Below are positions 46,713-54,269 of a DNA stretch of 64,000 nucleotides, piece by piece (position 1 is the stretch's first letter; every line of letters starts with the position of its first letter). The notes beneath the pieces were generated by a model, which made no database searches, had not been told where the DNA came from, and saw only the letters and a list, made by a program, of their open reading frames with translations. Position numbers and translations under genes: made by a program. Source of the stretch: Aliidiomarina sp. GTDB lineage: Bacteria > Pseudomonadota > Gammaproteobacteria > Enterobacterales > Alteromonadaceae. The stretch lies in contig NZ_JAIUMR010000008.1 in the NCBI RefSeq assembly GCF_022565475.1, positions 62,001 through 126,000 of the forward strand, given 5' to 3'.

Positions 46713-48764
46713 ATGACCGCAAAAAGCAATTCGCGTTGGAAATCGATGCTGCTGATGCCGGTGTTCATTCCCGCTGTCGCTGTCATTACCCTGTTAGTGA
46801 TTGGAACTCTGTCAAACCCTGAGTTAGCCGGTGAGTTCTTCTCGGCGACACTGGCTCGCATTACCGAAGATTTCGGTTGGTTCTACATGCTTGCAGTTGC
46901 CCTATTTTTAATGTTTATCGTCATCGTTGGTATTTCCAAGTGGGGACGAATCAAGCTGGGCCCTGATCACGCCGAGCCGGAATATAGTTTCTTGTCTTGG
47001 TTCGCCATGTTGTTTTCAGCCGGCTATGGTATCGCCCTGCTCTTTTTCGGTGTTTCCGAGCCGGTCTTGCATTATGCCAGCCCGCCTGAAGGCGCCGCGT
47101 TAACTGTCGACGCCGCAAAACAAGCGATGCAAATCTCCTATTTCCACTGGGGTTTCCATATTTGGGCTATCTATGGTCTGGTGGGCTTAGTTTTGGCCTA
47201 TTTTTCGTTCCGCCACGGACTGCCGCTGTCCATGCGCTCAACGTTATATCCGATCATTGGCGAGAAAATTCATGGCCCAGCCGGCCATGCCGTCGACACC
47301 TTTGCAATTCTTGGCACCATGTTTGGTATTGCCACAACCTTGGGTCTTTCGGTCATTCAAATTAATGCTGGCTTAAATTACATTTGGCCGACCATTCCGG
47401 TGTCCACCATCGTCCAAGTCATTGTCATCTTTGTCATCACCTTGATGGCTATTGCCTCGGTTGTTGCGGGTTTGGATAAAGGGGTCAAACGCCTATCCAT
47501 TGTGAATATGACCTTGGTCATGTTCCTATTGTTATTCGTGTTCTTTGCCGGACCTACCGTACATATTCTTGAGACTTTCTTGCAGAACACAGGTAGCTAT
47601 CTCAATTACATTGTTGAGCGTACCTTTAATTTGCAGGCCTATAGCCGCAGTGACTGGATCGGCAACTGGACCTTGTTCATCTTTGGTTGGACAATTGCCT
47701 GGGCACCATTCGTTGGTCTCTTTATCGCCAAAATCAGTCGTGGCCGCACCATTCGCCAATTTGTCTTTGGCGTTATGTTAGTTCCAACTATCTTTACCTT
47801 TTTCTGGTTCTCGGTGTTTGGTGACACCGCGTTACACATGATCATGAACGAAGGTCTCGATACCCTGATTGCCGACGTGCAGGCGGACCAGGCTATTGCG
47901 CTGTTCAAGTTGTATGAGAATCTGCCATTGACCAGCATTCTCTCGTTTGTCACCGTCGTGCTGATCATGACATTCTTTGTCACCTCATCCGACTCAGGCT
48001 CGCTGGTTATCGACTCGTTAGCCTCCGGTGGTCGCATGGACACGCCTGCTTGGCAGCGGGTGTTCTGGGCAAGCTCAGAAGGGATTGTTGCTGCCGTGCT
48101 GTTACTTGCTGGCGGACTCACTGCCCTGCAAACTGCGGCAATTGCCAGTGCACTGCCGTTCGCCATTATTATGCTATTGGCGGCCGTTGGCATGTGGCGA
48201 GCGTTGGTTATCGAAGGTCACCAATTCGACAGTTTGAAGAGTGCTGCAAAAATTCACCGTCGTGGCGTTCATTCTGGTGCCAACTACTGGAAAAAACGCT
48301 TAGCGGGCCTGGTTGACTATCCGAGTAAAGCCAAAGTCGAAACCTTTATTCGCGAAACTTGTAAAGACTGTCTCGAAGAAGTACGAGCAGAGCTTGAGTC
48401 ACAAAAATGGCAAGCAGAAGTATCACTCGAAGAGGATCCGACTCGAGTTGTTCTTCACGTCGACCGTGCTGACGCTGATTTCACCTACGAAATCCGCATT
48501 CGTGGCTATGCCCGCCCAGAGTTTGCAATGTTGCAGAAACGCACAGAAAGTGACGAATACTTCCGTGCTGAAGTCTTCCTCCGTCAGGGTGGTCAAGCGT
48601 ACGATGTCTATGGTTTTGAAAAGGCTGATATCATTAACGATGTACTCAACCAATTCGAAAACTATTTGGCATTCCAGCACCACTCGCCAAGCTCATTACC
48701 TTGGGACGTGGCACAACATGACGACGACCTCAATCTTGACGAAGAGCCAGAGGTGAAGAGCTAG
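46713..48764 (+). CDS. BCCT family transporter (BetT-like)
   Basis: The 683-residue product belongs to the betaine/carnitine/choline transporter family, sodium- or proton-coupled importers of trimethylammonium compounds used as osmoprotectants. Twelve membrane segments are visible; family signatures include GYGIALLFFGVSEP near residue 105 and WTLFIFGWTIAWAPFVGLF in helix 8. A C-terminal cytosolic domain of about 170 residues is typical of the BetT subgroup and regulates activity by osmolarity in studied members. The start ATG has AAGGAG upstream. Choline is a likely substrate, but glycine betaine is not excluded. No bet catabolic genes are adjacent. Confidence 0.88.
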   Translation: MTAKSNSRWKSMLLMPVFIPAVAVITLLVIGTLSNPELAGEFFSATLARITEDFGWFYMLAVALFLMFIVIVGISKWGRIKLGPDHAEPEYSFLSWFAMLFSAGYGIALLFFGVSEPVLHYASPPEGAALTVDAAKQAMQISYFHWGFHIWAIYGLVGLVLAYFSFRHGLPLSMRSTLYPIIGEKIHGPAGHAVDTFAILGTMFGIATTLGLSVIQINAGLNYIWPTIPVSTIVQVIVIFVITLMAIASVVAGLDKGVKRLSIVNMTLVMFLLLFVFFAGPTVHILETFLQNTGSYLNYIVERTFNLQAYSRSDWIGNWTLFIFGWTIAWAPFVGLFIAKISRGRTIRQFVFGVMLVPTIFTFFWFSVFGDTALHMIMNEGLDTLIADVQADQAIALFKLYENLPLTSILSFVTVVLIMTFFVTSSDSGSLVIDSLASGGRMDTPAWQRVFWASSEGIVAAVLLLAGGLTALQTAAIASALPFAIIMLLAAVGMWRALVIEGHQFDSLKSAAKIHRRGVHSGANYWKKRLAGLVDYPSKAKVETFIRETCKDCLEEVRAELESQKWQAEVSLEEDPTRVVLHVDRADADFTYEIRIRGYARPEFAMLQKRTESDEYFRAEVFLRQGGQAYDVYGFEKADIINDVLNQFENYLAFQHHSPSSLPWDVAQHDDDLNLDEEPEVKS

Positions 48765-48840
48765 TTGCGGCTGATGCGCTGCGAACCTTGTGGCTGACGC
48801 GCTTAGCGTGTTAGCTGCTTGGTTGAGAGCCTAGCTGCTT

Positions 48841-48970
48841 GTTAGCTGCGGTTGGAAGCGAGGCTGCTCGTTCTCAGAGTATATGAGGCATGGATGCCGA
48901 ATATAAGCCCCCAGGGATGGGTTTACGGCGTCTCTGAGAATGAGTAGGCCGATTTCGAACCAAGTAGCTT
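48841..48970. repeat. Tandem 130-bp repeat, copy 1
   Basis: Identical to copy 2 except for eight substitutions in 130 bp. Each unit has a 13-bp inverted repeat (48867-48879 and 48932-48944, one mismatch) enclosing a small GGCAT-GG-ATGCC hairpin, so an RNA copy would fold strongly. Confidence 0.85.
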
Positions 48971-49100
48971 GTTAGCTGCGGTCGGAAGCGCGGCTGCTCG
49001 TTCTCAGAGTATATGAGGCATGGATGCCGAATATAAGCCCCCAGGGACGGGTTTACGGCGTCTCTGAGAATGAGTAGCCCGATTCCAAACCAAGCAGCTA
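48971..49100. repeat. Tandem 130-bp repeat, copy 2
   Basis: Direct copy of 48841-48970 at an exact 130-bp offset. Most differences are transitions, and both stem arms keep pairing. The last bases run into the right inverted repeat. Confidence 0.85.
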
Positions 49101-49138
49101 ACAGGCTAAGCGGCCCTGCAGCTCAGCCCAACATCAGC

Positions 49139-49951
49139 TTATGGCAGTAAACGATAATCGCCGAACGCTGGGTAGGTTTCAGAGAGATAGTCTTCCGTGG
49201 CTCGAAGTTCAGTTAAACGAGTGCAGAAATAGTCGCTGCGTGCTTCGATGTCTGCGCCCCAAGCTTCCATTTCGGTTTCAAGGTTCGCCGCCATGGTTTC
49301 CATCCGTTGTTCGAATTCGTCGATACCACGTTGACCACGAATTAACATGCGTCCCACCATCATTAACATCGAGCCTTTTGCGTTGGTGATCAAATCTTCC
49401 ATCTCTTCTTCAATGGTGGCCCCGATCCGATCGCCAAACGCGTCCAATTGCGTCCCCTGCACCACAAACATGCCGTTGTCTTCGTAGGCAATCATGGCGA
49501 GATCATCACGTAATCGATCAGTCAGCTTATCCATCCGACGGACAATCCGATGACGCTTACCGAACATCTCACCAAAGGTCATGGTTAATGCATAGTTCGT
49601 CATCTCGAGCGCTTCATCCAACACTTCAACGATAAACTTCGTTTGTTCAGCAAGGCCATCTTTATAGGCCACAAAGTGGGCACGATCGGCATCCGCAACT
49701 GCAATCGCTTGTCCGTTCACATAAACCTGACCATCGGCGTGAATCCGAAACACTTCATTCGTTCCTTCACGCAAAGTTAATGCTTCAGGGCTGATATAAA
49801 GATCTTTATCGAGCGACATATTGCAGCCGTTGCCATGGTCAATGACCTGAAAGGCATTGGTTGTCGATTTGACCGCTGGCGCTTTCGGCTCCGCTGGAGG
49901 CTCGATCGCCATGGTTTGAAGTCCGCTTAACATTACTAGTGTTGTAATCAT
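49139..49951 (-). CDS. YggN-like (DUF2884) periplasmic protein
   Basis: The 270-residue product resembles E. coli YggN (DUF2884), of unknown function. With ATG at 49951 (AAGGAAA upstream) there is a short hydrophobic start (ITTLVMLSGLQTMA), probably a signal peptide, then the family opening with CNMSLDKDLYISPEALTL, a beta-rich part (FRIHADGQVYVNGQAI), and a long helical C-terminal half with many Met and Glu residues. A conserved cysteine pair (CNMS near residue 40 and YFCTRL near 245) could form a disulfide. It has no enzyme motif. It lies between the repeat element and a terminator. Confidence 0.72.
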   Translation of the reverse strand: MITTLVMLSGLQTMAIEPPAEPKAPAVKSTTNAFQVIDHGNGCNMSLDKDLYISPEALTLREGTNEVFRIHADGQVYVNGQAIAVADADRAHFVAYKDGLAEQTKFIVEVLDEALEMTNYALTMTFGEMFGKRHRIVRRMDKLTDRLRDDLAMIAYEDNGMFVVQGTQLDAFGDRIGATIEEEMEDLITNAKGSMLMMVGRMLIRGQRGIDEFEQRMETMAANLETEMEAWGADIEARSDYFCTRLTELRATEDYLSETYPAFGDYRLLP

Positions 49952-50049
49952 GATCGTTTCCTTATTCGCAGTAAATTGTTTTGAGATCTTTGCATGATTA
50001 ATACAGAGCAAACTTCGTGCCCAAACTTATAAACTTATGAAATATATAA

Positions 50050-50079
50050 AAAAGCCGAAGCTTAAACGCTTCGGCTTTT
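50050..50079 (-). terminator. Rho-independent terminator after the M49-like gene
   Basis: AAAAGCCGAAGC and GCTTCGGCTTTT form a perfect 12-bp stem with a 6-nt loop. Read on the minus strand it follows the M49-like gene by about 50 bp and has a run of T residues. Confidence 0.82.
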
Positions 50080-50126
50080 ATGGTGTATTTGGCTAAACCT
50101 TGGTGAATTTCTACATTTCGCAGGTT

Positions 50127-51809
50127 TTATAAGCCAATTTGCGCCTTACCTTGGTTAAACACAATATCAACTGGAATGTTCGCTGCAGACAAGCGATCAA
50201 GGTCAGCTTGAAGTTGAGCACCGACGCCCCCCTTATCACGGAATAATGCCGCCACACCTTCATAGTCACCGTCACCCTGCAAGCGCAAAATCAGCTCAGA
50301 CAAACTGTTCATTGCCTCTCGCATATTGTCCATATCGACACTGTAATAGCCGTTTTCGTCATGAATAAACGCGCCTTTCTCGGCAAAATAGTTAAAGCGA
50401 ATCATGTTGGCTTGCCCGTGCGCACTCGACGCACCGAAGCGTACGGAGCGGAAGATTCCAGCAAGGAAAGTTACATAATAGTCTTCTAGCTGTCCTTCGG
50501 TTAGCACGCCTGCTTCGAGTAACTGGGTAACCATGTATAAGCCAAGAATATCCGCTTTGCCTTCTTCTAACGGTGCTGCGTATTCACGCAAGGCTTGACG
50601 CACTGTGCTGCGGCCATCAATGGTATTCTTGATACCAAGTCCGTGAGCGACTTCATGGAACATGGTGTTTGCGAAAAACGCATCGAAGGTAATGTGATCA
50701 CGCTGATCTGGATGAATCAGTTCGTCAGCAATCGGCAACAAGATTTCGTCGAACTTGGCCCGCATTGCGTTTTTCAGCTGCGAACGGCGAGTGCCTTTCG
50801 CCAGCTGAACTTCTTCGTCATTCGGCAAGTTCACGGCAATCGTTTTACTGCCTGCGTTGGAATGACCAGCGTAGTAGACAATGTCATAAGCGTTGAGCTG
50901 CGCTTCTGCACCCGGCTCTTCGGCTTTATACTCGTCAGCAACCGGTAGACCACGTTGCAACGCGGGTAGGTGCTCTGCATAAACCGCAAGACGCTCGCTC
51001 CACTCGAGGTCTTTGACTAATACGTACGCCTCAAACCCTGCCTTGTAACCGAACAAGCGATCTTCATAGGTTTCAATTGGACCAATGATCACATCAATCA
51101 CACTGTCAGTGACATCCATCCAAGCATAGTCCGACGGCTGATAATCATCGGTCAAGAATGCATCGGCGCGCATGACTAGGTACTCTGCGAACTTCTCGTC
51201 ATCGGCAACTGCAGCCGCTGCGCGTAAAATTGCTGCTGCTTGTTCGAGCTTGTCACGGTATTTTTCAGAGTAAGCAACCGTATACAATTCACCGGCGTCA
51301 TTGCGGCGAATTAAGGTGTACAAGTCATCCTTACCCACTAAATCAGCAGCATCGAACTCTTCCCGACTCATGTCGGCAGGATAGTAATTTGCGCCAGCAG
51401 GCTTCGGGCCGTACCCTTGCAAGAAGGGTTGCATATTGTTCAAACGATCCCATGGGCCGTAGTTAATTTCAGCAAACTGACGCACTTTCGGATCCGGAAT
51501 ACGCGATAAAAACTCTTGGCGATCACCCGGATATGCCTGCATCCAGAAGAGTTCATCCATAATGTCAGCGGCGTCAATTAAGAGACTTACCAGCTCTTTT
51601 TGAGCGTCCGTTAAATGCGAAATGTCGACACCCATTTCAACCGGTACATAGATATCTAGACGCTCCTGAGCAGATGGCATCAAGACAAAAGCTTCCGGCT
51701 CAGCTGACACGTCGGGTGTTTGCGGTGCTTGGCCGCAGGCGGTTAACAACAGTGCTGCGCCAACGGCTATTGCAGCACTAGAACGAGCAAATTTAGCAAG
51801 TGTACGCAT
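50127..51809 (-). CDS. M49-like (dipeptidyl peptidase III) zinc metallopeptidase lipoprotein
   Basis: The 560-residue product has a lipoprotein signal (AAIAVGAALLLTACGQ, cysteine at about 25) and a metallopeptidase domain related to family M49. The zinc motif is FHEVAHGLG (about residues 392-400), a five-residue HExxH form, instead of the HExxGH of classical DPP III, and the second motif PLEEGKADILG resembles EECRAD. It is therefore a divergent M49-type enzyme anchored in the outer membrane or inner membrane facing the periplasm. Known DPP III enzymes remove dipeptides from N-termini. It is divergent from the cyclotransferase operon and followed by a terminator. Confidence 0.78.
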   Translation of the reverse strand: MRTLAKFARSSAAIAVGAALLLTACGQAPQTPDVSAEPEAFVLMPSAQERLDIYVPVEMGVDISHLTDAQKELVSLLIDAADIMDELFWMQAYPGDRQEFLSRIPDPKVRQFAEINYGPWDRLNNMQPFLQGYGPKPAGANYYPADMSREEFDAADLVGKDDLYTLIRRNDAGELYTVAYSEKYRDKLEQAAAILRAAAAVADDEKFAEYLVMRADAFLTDDYQPSDYAWMDVTDSVIDVIIGPIETYEDRLFGYKAGFEAYVLVKDLEWSERLAVYAEHLPALQRGLPVADEYKAEEPGAEAQLNAYDIVYYAGHSNAGSKTIAVNLPNDEEVQLAKGTRRSQLKNAMRAKFDEILLPIADELIHPDQRDHITFDAFFANTMFHEVAHGLGIKNTIDGRSTVRQALREYAAPLEEGKADILGLYMVTQLLEAGVLTEGQLEDYYVTFLAGIFRSVRFGASSAHGQANMIRFNYFAEKGAFIHDENGYYSVDMDNMREAMNSLSELILRLQGDGDYEGVAALFRDKGGVGAQLQADLDRLSAANIPVDIVFNQGKAQIGL

Positions 51810-51900
51810 GGGTTTTTCCTCTTGGTTGTTCCCATCTTCTATTTGTAATCACAACTCCTGCATGATACACAAAAACAACACGAAATATACGGGGGCCAAG

Positions 51901-52344
51901 GTGACAAAAATAACAACGGTACTCATCATCGTGATCATCGCAATGGGTGTATGGTGGTGGATTTGGTTAAATCCTTATAGTTTTAATTTTTCGGAAACAA
52001 CGCTCGACATCGACCCAGAGGCCGAACATCGTGTCTTCGCTTTTGGTACACTGACGAATCCACTCGTGCGCAGTATTGTTATTCGGGGTTACGTGCCAAC
52101 CGCTCCGGCAGAGCTTGAAGGCTATCGGCGGCATCGTTTAGATTTGTTGCCAGATGATGACGCGGTCACCCAAGGGCGTATTTTTTACGTCACCGCTGCA
52201 CAATTGCGGCGGCTCGACCGCTACGAGCGTGTCGGTGTGCGCTACGAGCGCTATTTATATTATCTTGCCGATGGCAAGCCAGCTTGGGTTTATCGCCGTA
52301 TTAGCGAAATTAACCCAGCAGTCGATGCAGCCGATAAGGAGTAG
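51901..52344 (+). CDS. Gamma-glutamylcyclotransferase-like (AIG2/GGCT) protein with membrane anchor
   Basis: The 147-residue product has an N-terminal membrane helix (TVLIIVIIAMGVWWWIWL) and a GGCT-like domain. The substrate-binding FAFGTLTNPLV loop and the LDRYERVGVRYERYL segment, with the catalytic-type glutamate, are present. GGCT enzymes cleave gamma-glutamyl amides to release 5-oxoproline. GTG at 51901 is chosen for its position; an in-frame ATG at 51862 is also possible. It is the first gene of a three-gene set with the amidoligase and UbiA-type genes (gaps of 6 and 9 bp), suggesting that it removes or recycles a gamma-linked product. Confidence 0.75.
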   Translation: MTKITTVLIIVIIAMGVWWWIWLNPYSFNFSETTLDIDPEAEHRVFAFGTLTNPLVRSIVIRGYVPTAPAELEGYRRHRLDLLPDDDAVTQGRIFYVTAAQLRRLDRYERVGVRYERYLYYLADGKPAWVYRRISEINPAVDAADKE

Positions 52345-52350
52345 ACACTG

Positions 52351-53358
52351 ATGACAAAACCACAACTAATAACGCCTCCCAAGCAAACGAACGCTGACGG
52401 TGATGAGCGCACCGTAGGTGTTGAGATTGAGTTTGGTGATTTGAATCTCGAGTCGGCTGCAGAAGTCCTACAAACTTTCCTAGCCAAACAGTGTGACAGC
52501 TGTGAGGTCAGCTCGCAGGGCCGTTATGAAAAGACGATCAGTGGTGATTCTGCGGGTGACTGGGTGATTGAGTTTGACTACAGTTACCTGAAGAAGATGG
52601 GCCGTGAAGAAGAGCAGGACGAGTTGCGGGCCGCGACGGAAAAGGGTTTAGCTTGGGTTGCTGAAAGTGTGGTGCCCGTAGAAGTGGTAAGCCCACCGTT
52701 GCCGCTCTCGCGTTTAGATGAAGTTGAGACGCTCATGGATGATTTGCGTGCAGCGGGTGCCCGCGGCTCTTCTGACAGTTTAGCGTATGCATTTGGTATG
52801 CAGCTGAATCCCGAGCTACCGTCGTTAGATAGCCACACAATTATGGCGCACATTAAGGCATTTTTGTGCTTGTATGACTGGTTGCTGGCGCGCATCGATC
52901 CAGACATCTCACGACGTATCAGCAACTACATCGACCCATTTCCCAAAGAATATCTCGAGCTCGCCTTGAGCCCTGATTACTGGCCCGATTTAGAAACCTT
53001 AATGGACGATTACCTAGAACATAATCCAACCCGTAACCGTGCCCTCGATATGCTGCCGTTATTTCGTCATCTTGATGAAGACAAACTGGTCGCGGCGGTC
53101 GATACTCGACTCGTGAAAGCTCGCCCGACTTTTCACTACCGATTACCCGGCTGTGAAATTCACGATCCGAACTGGGGTTTACATAGTGTTTGGAATGACT
53201 GGGTAAAAGTGGAACAATTAGCCGCGAACGAGAAATTGCTCAATGATTGTGGTCAAGCGTTTCTGAAGCACCAGAAAAAGTTGTTCGGTAGCTTCGGTAA
53301 ACAATGGCTACAGCAACTGGAGCAGGACTTTCTGCCGCAACTTGACGAACGAACATAG
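52351..53358 (+). CDS. Putative amidoligase (glutamate-cysteine ligase/GS superfamily)
   Basis: The 335-residue product fits the Amidoligase_2-type family, predicted COOH-NH2 ligases with the fold of glutamate-cysteine ligase and glutamine synthetase. Its opening VGVEIEFGDL (about 23-32) is the usual first metal/substrate strand. Further segments EVVSPPLPLSR, YAFGMQLNPELP (replacing the GxHxH core of other members) and a C-terminal helical region follow the family order. Such enzymes are predicted to join amino acids to a peptide or small molecule; the real substrate is not known. It sits between a GGCT gene and a UbiA-type gene with tiny gaps. Confidence 0.75.
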   Translation: MTKPQLITPPKQTNADGDERTVGVEIEFGDLNLESAAEVLQTFLAKQCDSCEVSSQGRYEKTISGDSAGDWVIEFDYSYLKKMGREEEQDELRAATEKGLAWVAESVVPVEVVSPPLPLSRLDEVETLMDDLRAAGARGSSDSLAYAFGMQLNPELPSLDSHTIMAHIKAFLCLYDWLLARIDPDISRRISNYIDPFPKEYLELALSPDYWPDLETLMDDYLEHNPTRNRALDMLPLFRHLDEDKLVAAVDTRLVKARPTFHYRLPGCEIHDPNWGLHSVWNDWVKVEQLAANEKLLNDCGQAFLKHQKKLFGSFGKQWLQQLEQDFLPQLDERT

Positions 53359-53367
53359 AAGAATTAG

Positions 53368-54261
53368 ATGCTGAAACTCTCGGATTTTTTGGCAGTCTCG
53401 CGAGCGAACTTCCTGACGCTCACCCTTGCCTGCTTATTACTTGCACTCGCTATCGGCTACTACTATTCCGGTTGGCCGCCAACCAGTACACTGGTGTTAG
53501 TTACCGTTGTGGCTATTTTTGCGCATGTGAGCGTGAACGCGTTGAACGAATACATCGACTTTCGCAGCGGACTCGACTTCAAAACACGGAAAACAGCATT
53601 TAGTGGCGGTAGTGGAACCCTCGTCCGCAATCCGAAAATGGCTCGCTGGGCTTTAATACTAGCGCTAGTGAGCTTGCTTATTGTCACCATCGCTGGTCTC
53701 ACCATCGTCAACCAATACAGCTTTAGTTTGCTCTGGCTCGGTGTACCTGGTGTCTTGCTCATCCTGCTCTACACCAAACCACTCAACCAAGAGCCAGTGC
53801 TGTGCCTCATTGCGCCTGGCGTTGGTTTTGGCTTGCTGATGACGCTCGGCGCCGCTTGGGTGTTTGCGCGGGAACTCAACTTGATGATTTGGGTACTCGC
53901 AGTGGTGGTCATGTTGCTGGTGAACAACTTGCTGTTGCTCAATCAATTTCCAGATTGTGAAGCGGACGAGTCGGTCGGCCGCTTCCACTTTCCGATCATG
54001 ATCGGTCGTCGCCGCAGTGCTTGGCTGTTTTCCGGTCAGTTAGTACTCGCTTACGTTATTCTCATCGTTGCCGTATGGAACCAAGTCATTCCCGATTTGA
54101 GTATCTTCGCGCTGCTCTCAGCCGTCCTGGCACCGAAATTAATCAAAGGTGTGCATCGATATGCCAATGACATCCCACAGCTCGTGCCGTTCTTAGGGAT
54201 CAACGTCGCACTCATTCACGCCTTTATTTTGTTACTCGCATTGGGGATCGCTTTGGACTGA
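53368..54261 (+). CDS. UbiA-superfamily prenyltransferase
   Basis: The 297-residue product is an integral membrane prenyltransferase with about eight helices. The first aspartate motif appears as NALNEYIDFRSGLD (about 57-70, an NxxxD type) and the second as NQFPDCEADESVG (about 192-204). The pattern with GLDFKTRKTAFSGGSGTLV is nearer to MenA-like enzymes than to UbiA of ubiquinone synthesis or CyoE. The prenyl acceptor is not clear. It ends a three-gene operon after the amidoligase (9 bp gap) and converges on a lipoprotein gene 8 bp away. It could act in a quinone or lipid modification unrelated to menaquinone. Confidence 0.78.
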   Translation: MLKLSDFLAVSRANFLTLTLACLLLALAIGYYYSGWPPTSTLVLVTVVAIFAHVSVNALNEYIDFRSGLDFKTRKTAFSGGSGTLVRNPKMARWALILALVSLLIVTIAGLTIVNQYSFSLLWLGVPGVLLILLYTKPLNQEPVLCLIAPGVGFGLLMTLGAAWVFARELNLMIWVLAVVVMLLVNNLLLLNQFPDCEADESVGRFHFPIMIGRRRSAWLFSGQLVLAYVILIVAVWNQVIPDLSIFALLSAVLAPKLIKGVHRYANDIPQLVPFLGINVALIHAFILLLALGIALD

Positions 54262-54269
54262 AAGCAGCA

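Larger units (their letters stand above)
48801..49111. repeat. Repeat element bounded by 24-bp inverted repeats
   Basis: Left end GCTTAGCGTGTTAGCTGCTT (48801 on, 24 bp to 48824) and the right end 49088-49111 are inverted copies matching at 23 of 24 positions. Between them lie two tandem 130-bp units. No ORF of note and no transposase are inside. It resembles a miniature inverted-repeat element or a composite extragenic repeat. Confidence 0.7.

Noticed and set aside
47639..48193. Minus-strand open frame of 184 codons inside the BCCT gene
   Set aside because: It lies wholly within a convincing transporter gene and encodes no recognisable domain.
48841..49100. CRISPR array
   Set aside because: Only two long direct copies without spacers; unit length of 130 bp and lack of cas genes exclude it.
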